From contig NZ_CANNGQ010000005.1 in assembly GCF_947504145.1 (NCBI RefSeq), positions 294,029 to 358,028 of the forward strand: a DNA stretch of 64,000 bases, written 5' to 3'. How positions within the stretch are numbered: the first letter of the stretch is position 1; every line of letters begins with the position of its first letter. A program made the position numbers and the translations under genes. The stretch comes from an uncultured Microbulbifer sp. (lineage in GTDB: Bacteria > Pseudomonadota > Gammaproteobacteria > Pseudomonadales > Cellvibrionaceae). The notes beneath the pieces were generated by a model. The model worked only from the letters and a program-made list of their open reading frames with translations. It searched no databases and was not told where the DNA came from. Positions 8,767 through 18,478 of the stretch are shown here, piece after piece.

Positions 8767-9492
8767 ATGGCGGCGATTTTTTTCCGGACTTTTGCGGCCG
8801 GCTTCGTCCCGCGTTGCCTGCTTCTCGTCGCACTGGTCACGTCTTTGTACGCAGGTTCCCTGCAGGCGGATGGGCGGCAAGGTGAGGTAGTTTCGGCCGA
8901 TGACAGGCAGACACTGCTGGTACTGGGAGACAGTATCAGTGCGGCCTACGGACTGGATGAGCGCGAGGGCTGGGTGCAGTTGCTGCGCGACCGCCTGGCA
9001 GACCAGAGCCTGGCGGTGGATGTGGTGAATGCGAGTGTGAGTGGGGAGACCTCGGCGGGCGGCCTGACGCGTTTGCCGAGGCTGCTGAGTGAACACTCAC
9101 CCGACTGGCTGGTGGTGGAGCTGGGGGGCAACGACGGCCTGCGGGGCTACCCGCCGCGGATGTTGCAGCAGAATCTGCTGCGGATGGTGAAGTTGGCCCG
9201 GGAGGGTGGCGCGGAGGTGCTGTTGCTGGGAATGCAGATGCCGCCCAATTACGGCAAGGCATACACCGAGGCGTTTGCGGCGGTGTACCCGAAGGTGGCG
9301 GCAGCGGAGCAGGTGCCTTTGATTCCGTTCTTTCTGGAGCCGGTGGCGCTGGAGGAGGGGGCGATGCAGACGGACGGGATACACCCGACGGCCAAGGCGC
9401 AGCCGGTACTACTGGAGCACGTGTGGCCCTGCCTGGAAGCGATACTGAAAGGCAATAAGGACGTCCGGTCCGATAGCCTGTGCACTTCCTGA
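8767..9492 (+). CDS. tesA: Arylesterase / acyl-CoA thioesterase I, SGNH hydrolase
   Basis: Periplasmic multifunctional esterase (thioesterase I / protease I / lysophospholipase L1). 241 residues from the ATG at 8767, which has GGAGAG six bases upstream; an upstream ATG at 8734 lacks a ribosome site. A hydrophobic N-terminus about residues 15-33 acts as signal peptide, longer at its front than in E. coli TesA. SGNH blocks: LVLGDSIS with nucleophile Ser56, Gly in ASVSGETS, GGNDG with Asn122, and TDGIHPT with Asp203 and His206. It is divergent from the YbbA/YbbP-like exporter, a conserved pairing that suggests related roles in handling lipid or acyl compounds in the envelope. Confidence 0.93.
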   Translation: MAAIFFRTFAAGFVPRCLLLVALVTSLYAGSLQADGRQGEVVSADDRQTLLVLGDSISAAYGLDEREGWVQLLRDRLADQSLAVDVVNASVSGETSAGGLTRLPRLLSEHSPDWLVVELGGNDGLRGYPPRMLQQNLLRMVKLAREGGAEVLLLGMQMPPNYGKAYTEAFAAVYPKVAAAEQVPLIPFFLEPVALEEGAMQTDGIHPTAKAQPVLLEHVWPCLEAILKGNKDVRSDSLCTS

Positions 9493-9548
9493 TCGGAAAG
9501 CGTACAATCGCGCCCTGATTTTTGCCGGGCCCTATTTGAGATTTACCC

Positions 9549-10478
9549 ATGTCTGATCTGGAAAACCGCCGCGGGCGGCTGGAATTCAACAAGCTGCAAA
9601 AACGCCTGCGCCGCAATGTGGGCAAGGCGATCGCCGACTTCAATATGATTGAGGAGGGCGACAAGGTGATGGTGTGCCTGTCTGGGGGTAAGGATTCCTA
9701 CGCGATGCTGGAAATCCTGATGAACCTGCAGAAGACGGCACCGGTGCGCTTTGAGCTGGTTGCAGTGAATATGGACCAGAAGCAGCCCGGGTTCCCGGAG
9801 CACATTTTGCCGGAGTATTTGCAGTCCGTTGGGGTGCCGTACCACATCGTGAATAAAGACACTTACAGTGTGGTGAAAGAGGTGATACCGGAGGGTAAGA
9901 CCACCTGTGGGTTATGCTCGCGCCTGCGTCGTGGAACCCTGTACGGCTTTGCCGAGGAAATTGGTGCGACCAAGGTGGCGCTTGGGCACCATAAAGACGA
10001 TATCGTCGAGACGCTGTTTCTGAATATGTTTTACGGCGGCCGCCTGAAGGCGATGCCGCCGAAGCTGCGTGCGGACGATGGGCGCAATATTGTGATTCGT
10101 CCGCTGGCCTACTGCCGCGAGACGGATCTGGTGGATTTTGCCGAGTACAAGAATTTCCCGATCATTCCGTGCAATCTGTGCGGCAGTCAGGAAAACCTGC
10201 AGCGGCAGATGATCAAGGGCATGTTGAATGACTGGGATAAGAAATTCCCGGGCCGTAGCGACAATATCTTTGCCGCGCTGACCAGGGTGTCGCCGTCGCA
10301 ACTGGCGGATCGTGACCTGTACGATTTTGAGAGCCTGGAGCTGGACCGCTCTGAACCCGCCCCTGATGTGAATGCGCGCTCTATCGAGCAGTCTGTGGAT
10401 TCCTGGATTCCCGAAGATGCCCACGAGGAGTCGATTGAACCGGCCCAGCCGCTGTATATCGAGGCGAGGAACCTCTAA
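9549..10478 (+). CDS. ttcA: tRNA 2-thiocytidine(32) synthetase
   Basis: ATP- and iron-sulfur-dependent enzyme that thiolates cytidine 32 in certain tRNAs. 309 residues. PP-loop [12 protein letters not shown] (Ser45-Ser50) binds ATP; Cys120 and Cys123 ([12 protein letters not shown]) together with a Cys of the later CNLCG pair (208/211) should hold the [4Fe-4S] cluster. [19 protein letters not shown] is the typical TtcA/TilS-family block. Start is ATG 9549, just 56 bases after tesA. The last 98 bases overlap, tail to tail, an open frame on the other strand (see 10381-11097). Confidence 0.95.
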   Translation: MSDLENRRGRLEFNKLQKRLRRNVGKAIADFNMIEEGDKVMVCLSGGKDSYAMLEILMNLQKTAPVRFELVAVNMDQKQPGFPEHILPEYLQSVGVPYHIVNKDTYSVVKEVIPEGKTTCGLCSRLRRGTLYGFAEEIGATKVALGHHKDDIVETLFLNMFYGGRLKAMPPKLRADDGRNIVIRPLAYCRETDLVDFAEYKNFPIIPCNLCGSQENLQRQMIKGMLNDWDKKFPGRSDNIFAALTRVSPSQLADRDLYDFESLELDRSEPAPDVNARSIEQSVDSWIPEDAHEESIEPAQPLYIEARNL

Positions 10479-11097
10479 CGGGAGTCATCTCGTCATCTTC
10501 GATCAGTAGCGTATCGCTTTTTACAGCCGTGGCATTTGCCGCGGCTGTGTTGTTATGGGCGGCCGGCGCTCCGGCGGCCGGCGTTCCGGCGGCCGGCCTC
10601 CCGGCAGAAGCTGTGCTCTGATCCGGGTTGATCAGTTTGCTGTAACTGGTGACAAAGTCCCGCAAGCTGGCGCTGGGGCCGTGGTGGAAATGTTTCTTCC
10701 ACAGCTTTGCCATTTTCGGCAGGTTTTCAGTCTCCACGCTGTCGACACCGGCGGCGCGGTAGATCAGCCAGGCGATAGCGGTGGCGTAGCGTAGATTGGT
10801 GGCGAGTTCCGCGTGGGGGTGTTGCAGGAAGTCCCGCTGGCTGGCGAGGCCGCGCACTTTAGACGCGAGCGCGGGGAAGTTGATCAGGTATTTATCCCAA
10901 ATCTGTCGATGGGTACTGGGCAGGATCTGAAAGATCCCCATGCCGTGGCGGCGGCCCAGCTTCAGGTGAAATCCCAGTTCGGATTCCTGTGCGGCTGTTC
11001 CCAGGAGAAGTGCTTCCATTCCCGGCGACCAGGCGCGCAACTGTTTGAGTGTGGGGCGAACGACGAACAAACGCAGCTCGTCCAGACAAATACCCAT
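10381..11097 (-). CDS. Lysozyme/transglycosylase-like protein with low-complexity tail
   Basis: 238 residues, function not proven. Residues about 28-60 read [10 protein letters not shown]...[16 protein letters not shown], which has the layout of a lysozyme-like (SLT-related) fold: a helix containing the catalytic Glu in Q-E-S, then G-x-G-x-F-Q-x-x-P. From about residue 150 the sequence turns into Ala/Gly/Pro-rich low complexity (three units of AAGxP) and then antisense of the ttcA 3' end. No signal peptide is visible, so it may be a phage-like endolysin domain or a cytosolic relative rather than a secreted enzyme. It is divergent from putP and convergent with ttcA. The frame is convincing for the first 150 residues; the tail may be unselected read-through. 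Confidence 0.6.
   Translation of the reverse strand: MGICLDELRLFVVRPTLKQLRAWSPGMEALLLGTAAQESELGFHLKLGRRHGMGIFQILPSTHRQIWDKYLINFPALASKVRGLASQRDFLQHPHAELATNLRYATAIAWLIYRAAGVDSVETENLPKMAKLWKKHFHHGPSASLRDFVTSYSKLINPDQSTASAGRPAAGTPAAGAPAAHNNTAAANATAVKSDTLLIEDDEMTPVRGSSPRYTAAGPVQSTPRGHLRESRNPQTAR
10558..10602. repeat. Three tandem 15-bp GC-rich units
   Basis: Units 10558-10572, 10573-10587 and 10588-10602 each read GGCGGCCGGCNNTCC or a close variant (the third is slightly diverged). On the minus strand they encode an A-A-G-x-P repeat in the tail of the lysozyme-like protein. Copy number may vary between strains. Confidence 0.75.
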
Positions 11098-11328
11098 AGT
11101 GCTTTTGATATTCCCTTACTGCTTGCTATGAAAAGGCCGATCCATGGCTTTTTCAATGCGTTTTCAGCGGTATGCTTTCATGCAATGTACACCCTTGGTT
11201 TAGTTTGCCGATTGAGCAAACGCCAGCAAATGGGTAGATTTACGCGCAATAAAGACCAATAACGACGGATTCAGCCTATTCTTCTGCGAATCGTGGCCTG
11301 ATCTGCCAACACTGACGGGGAACCCCAC

Positions 11329-12804
11329 ATGTCTGGACAGTGGCTTGTCGCCTTAACATTTATCGCTTATCTGGCCCTGATTGTTGCCATTGGTGTGTAC
11401 GCCTATCACCGCACCAAGAGCGCCAGCGATTACTTTCTCGGCGGCCGCTCACTGCCGCCGGCGGTAGCGGCGCTCAGCGCCGGGGCGTCGGATATGAGTG
11501 GCTGGCTGTTGCTCGGGCTACCCGGTGCGGCCTATGCCAGTGGCCTCTCCTCCGGGTGGATCGCCATCGGTCTGTTCAGCGGTATCGTACTGAGCTGGAC
11601 CACCATGGCGCGGCGCTTGCGGATATACACCTACGCGCTGGACGACTCTCTCACGGTACCGGCTTACCTGCATCGCCGCTTCAACTTGCACACTCCCTGG
11701 CTGCGCACGATTTGCGCCTTTTTCATCTTGCTGTTTTTTCTGTTTTACGTGGCTTCCGGTCTGATTGCCGGTGGGAAATTATTTGAAACGGTATTTGGCT
11801 GGGATTACCAGTGGGCAGTGGTCATTGGCGCCATCGCAGTGATTTCGTACACCCTGTTTGGCGGCTTTCTCGCGGTAAGCTGGACAGACGTATTTCAGGG
11901 GTTATTGATGAGCCTGGCACTGGTGATCGTGCCGATTATGGTGATCTCGGATGAGGGGGGGCTGGGCAGTGCCGTTTCCACCATGCGTGAACAGCACCCG
12001 GAGCTGATGCATTGGATGACCGACAGCACGGGTACTGCACTGGGTGTTGCGGCGATTTTGAGTTCCCTGGCCTGGGGACTTGGGTATTTCGGGCAGCCAC
12101 ATATTCTGGCGCGCTTCAAAGCACTGCGTAGCCCGGACGACATGCCGGCGGCGGCGACGGTTGCGGCGGTGTGGTCGCTGGCGGGTTTTCTCGGCGCCAT
12201 GTGCGTCGGCCTGTTCGGGCATCTAGAACTGACGCAGACACTGCCGGACGGTGAGCGGATTTTCATGGCACTGGTGGAGTCCCTGTTTCACCCGCTGGTG
12301 GCGGGCATTCTGCTGGCGGCAATTCTGTCCGCCATCATGAGCACCGCAGATTCCCAGTTACTGGTGTCGTCCGCCGCGCTGGCGGAAGATATCTATCACG
12401 TGTGGTTTGGCGACAAAGCCGATTCGCAAAGTATTGTGAAAGTGGGCCGCTGGGCGGTGGTCGCGCTGTCATTGATTGCAGTGGGTATCGCCATGGATCC
12501 GGGTTCGAAAGTACTCGATGTGGTGGCTTATGCGTGGGCTGGGCTCGGTGCTGCATTCGGGCCGACGATACTCATCAGCCTCTACTGGTCGCGAATGACC
12601 GGCGCGGCTGCCATCGCCGGCGTGTTGGTCGGGGGTATAACCGTTGTGATTTGGAAGCAGCTCTCAGGTGGCCTGTTTGATATATACGAGCTGTTGCCGG
12701 GCTTCGTACTCTCCGCAACTGCTATTGTTTTAGTAAGTGCTTTGACGCATTGCCCTGACGAAATATCAACGCGCCACCGTCAGTTGCTTGGGCAAACGCA
12801 GTAA
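11329..12804 (+). CDS. putP: Sodium/proline symporter
   Basis: Inner-membrane Na+-coupled proline uptake transporter of the SSS family (LeuT fold, 13 helices expected). 491 residues, usual PutP length. Diagnostic segments: SASDYFLGGRSLPP after the first helix, LSAGASDMSGWLLLGLPGAAYASG (helix 2, with the Ser/Asp positions tied to Na+ and proline binding), DDSLTVPAYLHRRF, and WGLGYFGQPHILARFKAL. No putA is nearby. The next gene begins 65 bases downstream with no clear terminator between. SSS family is certain; the PutP subfamily call rests on the helix 2 and loop motifs. Confidence 0.92.
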   Translation: MSGQWLVALTFIAYLALIVAIGVYAYHRTKSASDYFLGGRSLPPAVAALSAGASDMSGWLLLGLPGAAYASGLSSGWIAIGLFSGIVLSWTTMARRLRIYTYALDDSLTVPAYLHRRFNLHTPWLRTICAFFILLFFLFYVASGLIAGGKLFETVFGWDYQWAVVIGAIAVISYTLFGGFLAVSWTDVFQGLLMSLALVIVPIMVISDEGGLGSAVSTMREQHPELMHWMTDSTGTALGVAAILSSLAWGLGYFGQPHILARFKALRSPDDMPAAATVAAVWSLAGFLGAMCVGLFGHLELTQTLPDGERIFMALVESLFHPLVAGILLAAILSAIMSTADSQLLVSSAALAEDIYHVWFGDKADSQSIVKVGRWAVVALSLIAVGIAMDPGSKVLDVVAYAWAGLGAAFGPTILISLYWSRMTGAAAIAGVLVGGITVVIWKQLSGGLFDIYELLPGFVLSATAIVLVSALTHCPDEISTRHRQLLGQTQ

Positions 12805-12869
12805 ACGATCAAGGCATATGCGCAGGGTTGCGCTTCTGACCGGTGGTGCCTGTGGTTGGAGTATAGGGA

Positions 12870-13382
12870 GTGATTGAAGTACACCTCGGTGATATCACTC
12901 GGTTGCACGTAGATGTAATCGTGAATGCAGCCAACCAGAGGCTCCACGGCGGCGGTGGCGTCGATGGCGCCATCCATCGGGCGGCGGGCCCGGACTTGCT
13001 GGAGGCCTGCCGACAGATCGGCGGCTGCCCGGTGGGCGATGTACGCGCAACACCGGGATATCGTCTACCGGTCAAGCGTATCTACCACACCGTTGGACCG
13101 GTGTGGCGAGGCGGAAATCTCGGTGAACCTGAATTGCTGTCTGCCTGCTACCGCCAGTGTCTTGCGATGGCCCGTCGCGAAAATATCCATTCCATTGCCT
13201 TCCCCGCCATCAGTTGTGGTGTTTACGATTACCCTCCCGAACTGGCCGTAGAAATTGCCGTAGACCAGGTGCAAAACCACCTGGACAGAGATGACGGCCC
13301 GCGTCATGTCATTTTCTGCTGCATCGATGACGACATGGCAGAGCTGTACCGGATGCAACTGGATGCCTGCGTGCGACGCTGA
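12870..13382 (+). CDS. Macrodomain O-acetyl-ADP-ribose deacetylase
   Basis: 170-residue single macrodomain of the YmdB/MacroD type, a hydrolase of O-acetyl-ADP-ribose or mono-ADP-ribosyl groups. The N-terminal EVHLGDITRLHVDVIVNAAN is the family opening; AANQRLHGGGGVDGAIHRAAG forms the ligand-binding loop with its Gly run and catalytic Asp/Asn positions, and IAFPAISCGVYDYP is the second binding loop. It starts at GTG 12870, with GGAG-type bases directly in front, 65 bases after putP. It is separated by a terminator-like hairpin from the RHS toxin gene, whose C-terminal domain consumes NAD. The proximity of an ADP-ribose hydrolase to an NAD-consuming toxin is noted, but a functional link is not shown. 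Confidence 0.93.
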   Translation: MIEVHLGDITRLHVDVIVNAANQRLHGGGGVDGAIHRAAGPDLLEACRQIGGCPVGDVRATPGYRLPVKRIYHTVGPVWRGGNLGEPELLSACYRQCLAMARRENIHSIAFPAISCGVYDYPPELAVEIAVDQVQNHLDRDDGPRHVIFCCIDDDMAELYRMQLDACVRR

Positions 13383-13508
13383 CTGGGAAGACGGTAAAAT
13401 TTGAATTGATGGCAAAACAGGAGTCTCACTTGGTACGGCCGTAACAGTCAGTGCCGTTTCCTGAAAAATATCTCTCAAAAACCGCTATTTATCGCAATTC
13501 ATCGCAGT

Positions 13509-13534
13509 GCCCGGCTTTGCCGGGCTGTGCTCTT
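13509..13534 (+). terminator. Probable terminator between macrodomain gene and RHS gene
   Basis: GCCCGGC (13509-13515), TTT loop, GCCGGGC (13519-13525), followed after a few bases by a T-rich run. The T-run is interrupted, so strength is uncertain. It isolates the RHS toxin gene from the putP-macrodomain unit. Confidence 0.55.
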
Positions 13535-13607
13535 CTTTTAGAATTCCTCCCTTACGGATTGACGCAGACAGTATTTCCACCGCTCTGTGTATCGAAAGGG
13601 ACTTTTC

Positions 13608-16600
13608 ATGCAAATTTACGTTGAGAACCAGCGCGGCATCCGCTATCTGATTAGCGAGGGCTGGTCCACGGCACCTACGTATTTTGATAACGATTATTTC
13701 GCAGACCTTCTCGTCACTTTTCCTGCTTCCGCGCTGGATCAGATTTATGATCGGTTTCTCGCTCAAAGTGCTCCACTTTCACCGGAAGTTGCTGTCGTTG
13801 GCAATCAGGACTCGCTGATTACCGATCAATTCCCCGGAGCTCCGTTCTATTTCACTCAGGAACATCGGGCGGTATACGCGGCGGTTCGCCAGCATCGCCT
13901 GTTGATTGAAGAGGCTCCACTCGCCGAATCCACGCTGGATGATCACCAGTCCGCGCTGCGCCATAAAATTCGTATGGTGCTGCAAAAAATCGTCGCGGAA
14001 GAACGTGCCGAGGCGGCGCGCATCCAGGTTGAATACGAAAAACGTTCGAAACTCGGGAAATTAACCGCGGAAGCCGAGCATCTCGGTAAGGGGTTGGGGC
14101 AGGCCGTCTGGAATCTCGGTGTCTGGGCCAAAGATGTCACTGAAGTGGCGATGCTCGTCAGTCCGACCCGGTTGCAAACCCAGATGGCGAACGCCGCCTA
14201 CGATTACGCTGTCAACGATATCAGTTTCGAGCAGTCGGCCACTGAGCATCTGGGCCGGGTAAAAAAGGAAATCGTCGATGTGCTGGGTTTTGACCCCAGT
14301 ACTATCACCGCCGAGCAACTGGAACAGGCATTCCAGATCGCGCATCTTGTGTACGACGACGATGGGCTGCGCGCGGATATTGGCCGGTTTGCCAAAGATT
14401 ACGTCAGTGCCCAGCACCGGCTCGAAATCGCCGAGTTTGCCGGGGCGGGCGTGTTCGAAATTATTCTTACCGTCGTGCTCGCCGCCTTTACCGGCGGTGT
14501 TGGCGGCGCTGCCGCCATGGCGAAAAATGCCCGGTTGATGTTCCGCTTCAGAGAAGTGGGTGATTTGATCCTGGATTTTGCCAAACATCAGAAACAGCGT
14601 TTGCGCTTGAAAAAATCCCGCGGTGCCAAATCCGAAACGGCGCCACTGACCGCACTGGACTCTGAAGACGTGACAGTAACTCAGTCATCGGCGCCAGAGC
14701 CCGCGCCGGCAAAATCGGCAAAGGGCAAAGATGGGGGCGCCAACAAACAGAGCGCTGATCAGTCGGAAGGAAAAAAAGCCACTGTTACCGATGAAAAAGA
14801 TGCATCGAATGATGCAACCGGTGCAAATGGTGCCGGCAAGACCACCCAGTGTAACGGCAAAGCCTGTGAGAGCGGCGAGCCGATCAACCTGAAAACCGGC
14901 GAAGAACGCCTCACTCTTGTGGATTCGGTACTGGATGGCCCGCTTCCCCTGACCGTCGCGCGCACCTATCGCAGCAGTAACCACAAAGACTCCGGTATGG
15001 GGGTCGGCTGGTCTCATACCCTCAACGAGCAACTTGTCGTAAAAGAAAAGGCGGGTGTGGTTGACCTGTACGATGCGGAAGGCCGGGTCATATCGCTCCC
15101 GCTGCCCGGTTGTAGCGGCCAAAGCCACAATGTGGTCGAGCAACTGACGCTGACAAAGTACGCTGACGACCACTGGGCCATAACACCGTATGGCGCACCG
15201 CAGGGGATTCAGAAACATTTCAGGATTCAGGAGAAGGGCGATACAACCCCGCTGCTTTCGGAAATTCGCGACGGTTACGACAACTTCCACCGCTTCCACT
15301 ATGTCCGCGGCCAGCTGATCTGTATTGAAAGCAGCCTTGGCGAAGCGCTGCATATTTCTCCGGTGGATGGCCGCATTGGCGAGCTGAAAAAAGAGACCCG
15401 GGACGGCCAGATTGCCACCCTGGCGAGCTATGAATACAGCCCGGAAGGAGATCTGGTTCGCGCAACCGATGCCAATGGCCATAGCGAACATTATGAATAC
15501 ACCGGCCATCTAATCAAAAAGCGCACGCTGAAATCCGGCTACAGTTTCCAATTCCGATGGGATGACACAGGGCCCGGCGCGCGCTGCGTGCGCCAATGGG
15601 GCGACCCCATTGATGGCCGGGCAACCTACGACTACACCTTTGTCTGGGATGACGATGGCAAAGGCGTCGCGGTAACCGATACCCGCGGCGGTACTGAGCG
15701 TTACCGGTTTAACGACCGGGCATTGCCCATCTATTACCGGGATGCCGAAGGTGCGGAAACCCTGTATTCCTACAACGAGCTGGGGCAGACCACGTCCGTG
15801 CAACTGCCGGCAGAAGAGGGTGTCGAGCGCGGGGAAAAACTCGAGTATGACGCGCTGGGCCGGCTGATCGCCAAAACCGATGCCAGCGGCGGCGTGCAGA
15901 AAATTGAATACAATCCGGCAGGGCAGCCCGCGAAAATCACGGATGCGGCTGGTCGGCTCTGGCAGCGCGAGTACAACGAAAAGGGTCAGGTTACCGCCAG
16001 TATTGATCCACTGGGTCAAATCACCCGCTATACCTACAATCCGATCGGTCTCATTGGCAGTATCACCAACCCGCTCGAGCAAACCACACGCTACTTGTGG
16101 AACCCCCAAGGCAAACTGACCGCAGTGCACGATGCTGCCGGTCGCTCCCAGCACTATCGCTACGATATTGCCCAGCGTCTGGTCGAAGTACAGCACGGGC
16201 CCGATATCCAAACCCGCTATGAATATGACGCTCAGGATCGTATCAGTGCGATCATCGCACCAGATGGCGGCCGCACGGAATATCAATACAACCCTCAAGG
16301 GTTGGTCTCTGAAATAACCGACCCGGAAGGTCGTAGTACGCAATATCACTACGATGGCCTGAGCCAGGTAAAAAAGCGCACCAATCCGGACGGCAGTCAG
16401 CTGGAATACCGCTACGACGGCGAGCGCAACCTGGTGGGCCTGATCAACGAGAAGGGCGAACAGTATCAGCTGAAATACGACCTGCGCGAGCGGCTGACCG
16501 AAGAAGTCGGATTCGACGGGCGCGTAACCCGCTACGCCTATAATAAAGCCGGTCACCTGATCGCCAGCCGCGCAGTTACGGACCTGGCAAGCGGCAAGGG

Positions 16601-18470
16601 GGTAGATACTCTGTACGAGAGGGATACCTTCGGTCGCCTGTTGCAGGAAATAACCCCGGACGGCACCACAAGCTATCGCTACAACCGCGCCGGCCAGATG
16701 ACCGAAGCGGAGAACGCCCACCGCAAACTGCGCTGGGACTACGATGCCGGCGGCCGCCTGATCGGTGATTGGCAGGACAATGCAGAAATCCTGCACAGTT
16801 ACGACAGTGCTGGAAACCGTATCGCCACCCGCTTGCCCAGTGGAGAAGAACTGACCTACGGCTATAACGAAGTGGGTCAGTTCCAGAGCCTGCACGCCCG
16901 GTTTGCCGGCACAGAGGCAGCAACACTACTGGCCTCCATCAATCGCGATGCACTCGGCAGAGAAATCGCCCGCGAACACGGTAACGGCCTCACCACCAAT
17001 AGCAGCTACGACCCGCAGGGCCGCCTGCAAAGCCTGCGTGTAGGTAAGTTTGCAACGGATACAGATAAGCCAGTAGAAAACCCGCTGCTGGAGCGCAGCT
17101 ACGGCTACAACCGCAGTGGCCAGCTAACCCAGATCAACGACAGCCTTCGCGGCAACCGCAGTTACCACTACGACGCACTGGATCGACTGACTCAGGTAGA
17201 CGGCCCGTCCCCGGAACATTTCGTCCACGACCCCGCACACAACATTCTCGCCGCGGCAGGCAGCGCGGAGGAAGCACAACAGCAGGCCAGTAGCACCCAG
17301 GTAAACGGCAACCGCCTGCAATTCCGCGGCGACACCCACTACGAATACGACATTCACGGTAACCGTACCGCCGCACTGCGTGGCAAAAGCCAAAAACTCC
17401 AGACCCGCTATCGCTACAACAGCAAGCACCAGCTTGTCGCAATAGCGCAATACAAGGTGGATGATGTCGGCGAGCCACAACTTCAATCGGAAACCCAATA
17501 CCAGTACGACCCTCTCGGCCGTCGCGTGCGCAAGCAGGGGCAGGGCACTACCACCGAATTCCTGTGGAATGGCGATGTACTACTTCAGGAAGCTACTCGA
17601 GACTCTGAAACCAGCCAGGATCTGAAATCCCGCATCTATTACTTCGAGCCAGAAACCTTCAAACCGGTCGCGTTAAGCGAGGATGGAGAGGTATACCAGT
17701 ACCACCTGGACCATCTCGGCACACCGGACACTCTGACTAATGCTGAGGGTGACGTGGTCTGGAGTGTCAGCTACAAAACCTACGGCAACCTGGCCATCGC
17801 CCACCGCGAAGAAATCGCCCAGCCGATTCGGTTTCAGGGACAGTATTTTGATGAAGAGAGTGGGCTGCATTACAACCGGTTTAGGTTCTATGATCCGGCC
17901 CTTGGGTCGTTTGCCAACCAAGATCCTATAGGGTTACAGGGTGGTATTAACATCTATTCTTATGCACCAAATCCGGTGACTTGGACGGATCCTTATGGCC
18001 TAAGTTGTAAAGAGAATCAGTGGAATGTGTTTCAGCAGCGCTCGAAAGGGGTGTTTGCCAATAGTTCGCAGGCTGCGGAGGGGTATCAATTGTGGAAAAA
18101 CCAGGAATGGGAAAAACTACAGGAGTTGCTTGGTCCTAAGGCTTGGCCGCCGAATCGTGGCGCTGTAAATGTACGCAAGCAACCGTTGAAACCCGGCGAT
18201 CAAATCGATCGATATGGTGGATGGACTGATGATCTAGGTTTTCACGACAAGGGAACTTTTGTATCACCTGTTGGAGAGTCATTCCCTTCTAGAGCTCTAC
18301 CAGACAGTACTCTGGAGAAACCGTACAAACAGTATGTTGTAGTTGAGGAGTTTGATGTTGAATCTAGCCCAGCGATTCCTTGGTTTGGGCAGCCAGGTAT
18401 GGGCACTCAGTACGAGCTTCCGGCGACTATTGATGATTTATTGGACGCGGGCATAATTGCACCAAAATAG
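13608..18470 (+). CDS. RHS polymorphic toxin with C-terminal TNT (NAD glycohydrolase) domain
   Basis: 1620 residues. Region 1-415 is a family-specific N-terminus with a hydrophobic stretch (about residues 285-305, IILTVVLAAFTGG) and a charged, low-complexity linker. Around 417 begins the DUF6531-type entry (GEPINLKTGEERL), followed by many YD/RHS repeats (G-x-x-x-x-x-Y-x-x-x-G pattern, about 540-1380) that form a cocoon-like shell. The RHS core ends with FANQDPIGLQGG...YSYAPNPVTWTDPYGL (about 1440-1465), the usual hinge before variable toxins. The tip, about 1515-1620, has the features of tuberculosis necrotizing toxin: PGDQIDRYGG, SFPSRALP, PWFGQPGMGTQY and a leucine-rich end; the Arg and the Gln of TQY match family catalytic positions. 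It should hydrolyse NAD(P) in rival cells. Start ATG 13608 has AAAGGG seven bases upstream. No T6SS, VgrG or PAAR gene is in the window. Confidence 0.93.
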   Translation: MQIYVENQRGIRYLISEGWSTAPTYFDNDYFADLLVTFPASALDQIYDRFLAQSAPLSPEVAVVGNQDSLITDQFPGAPFYFTQEHRAVYAAVRQHRLLIEEAPLAESTLDDHQSALRHKIRMVLQKIVAEERAEAARIQVEYEKRSKLGKLTAEAEHLGKGLGQAVWNLGVWAKDVTEVAMLVSPTRLQTQMANAAYDYAVNDISFEQSATEHLGRVKKEIVDVLGFDPSTITAEQLEQAFQIAHLVYDDDGLRADIGRFAKDYVSAQHRLEIAEFAGAGVFEIILTVVLAAFTGGVGGAAAMAKNARLMFRFREVGDLILDFAKHQKQRLRLKKSRGAKSETAPLTALDSEDVTVTQSSAPEPAPAKSAKGKDGGANKQSADQSEGKKATVTDEKDASNDATGANGAGKTTQCNGKACESGEPINLKTGEERLTLVDSVLDGPLPLTVARTYRSSNHKDSGMGVGWSHTLNEQLVVKEKAGVVDLYDAEGRVISLPLPGCSGQSHNVVEQLTLTKYADDHWAITPYGAPQGIQKHFRIQEKGDTTPLLSEIRDGYDNFHRFHYVRGQLICIESSLGEALHISPVDGRIGELKKETRDGQIATLASYEYSPEGDLVRATDANGHSEHYEYTGHLIKKRTLKSGYSFQFRWDDTGPGARCVRQWGDPIDGRATYDYTFVWDDDGKGVAVTDTRGGTERYRFNDRALPIYYRDAEGAETLYSYNELGQTTSVQLPAEEGVERGEKLEYDALGRLIAKTDASGGVQKIEYNPAGQPAKITDAAGRLWQREYNEKGQVTASIDPLGQITRYTYNPIGLIGSITNPLEQTTRYLWNPQGKLTAVHDAAGRSQHYRYDIAQRLVEVQHGPDIQTRYEYDAQDRISAIIAPDGGRTEYQYNPQGLVSEITDPEGRSTQYHYDGLSQVKKRTNPDGSQLEYRYDGERNLVGLINEKGEQYQLKYDLRERLTEEVGFDGRVTRYAYNKAGHLIASRAVTDLASGKGVDTLYERDTFGRLLQEITPDGTTSYRYNRAGQMTEAENAHRKLRWDYDAGGRLIGDWQDNAEILHSYDSAGNRIATRLPSGEELTYGYNEVGQFQSLHARFAGTEAATLLASINRDALGREIAREHGNGLTTNSSYDPQGRLQSLRVGKFATDTDKPVENPLLERSYGYNRSGQLTQINDSLRGNRSYHYDALDRLTQVDGPSPEHFVHDPAHNILAAAGSAEEAQQQASSTQVNGNRLQFRGDTHYEYDIHGNRTAALRGKSQKLQTRYRYNSKHQLVAIAQYKVDDVGEPQLQSETQYQYDPLGRRVRKQGQGTTTEFLWNGDVLLQEATRDSETSQDLKSRIYYFEPETFKPVALSEDGEVYQYHLDHLGTPDTLTNAEGDVVWSVSYKTYGNLAIAHREEIAQPIRFQGQYFDEESGLHYNRFRFYDPALGSFANQDPIGLQGGINIYSYAPNPVTWTDPYGLSCKENQWNVFQQRSKGVFANSSQAAEGYQLWKNQEWEKLQELLGPKAWPPNRGAVNVRKQPLKPGDQIDRYGGWTDDLGFHDKGTFVSPVGESFPSRALPDSTLEKPYKQYVVVEEFDVESSPAIPWFGQPGMGTQYELPATIDDLLDAGIIAPK

Positions 18471-18478
18471 TAGGTAAT

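Noticed and set aside
15510..16895. 461-codon open frame on the minus strand
   Set aside because: It lies wholly antisense to the YD-repeat part of the RHS gene; the regular repeat codons keep the opposite frame open. Its translation has no domain pattern.
15700..17500. Regular spacing of short similar segments that might suggest a CRISPR-like or tandem repeat
   Set aside because: They are coding YD/RHS repeats with divergent DNA and no unique spacers.
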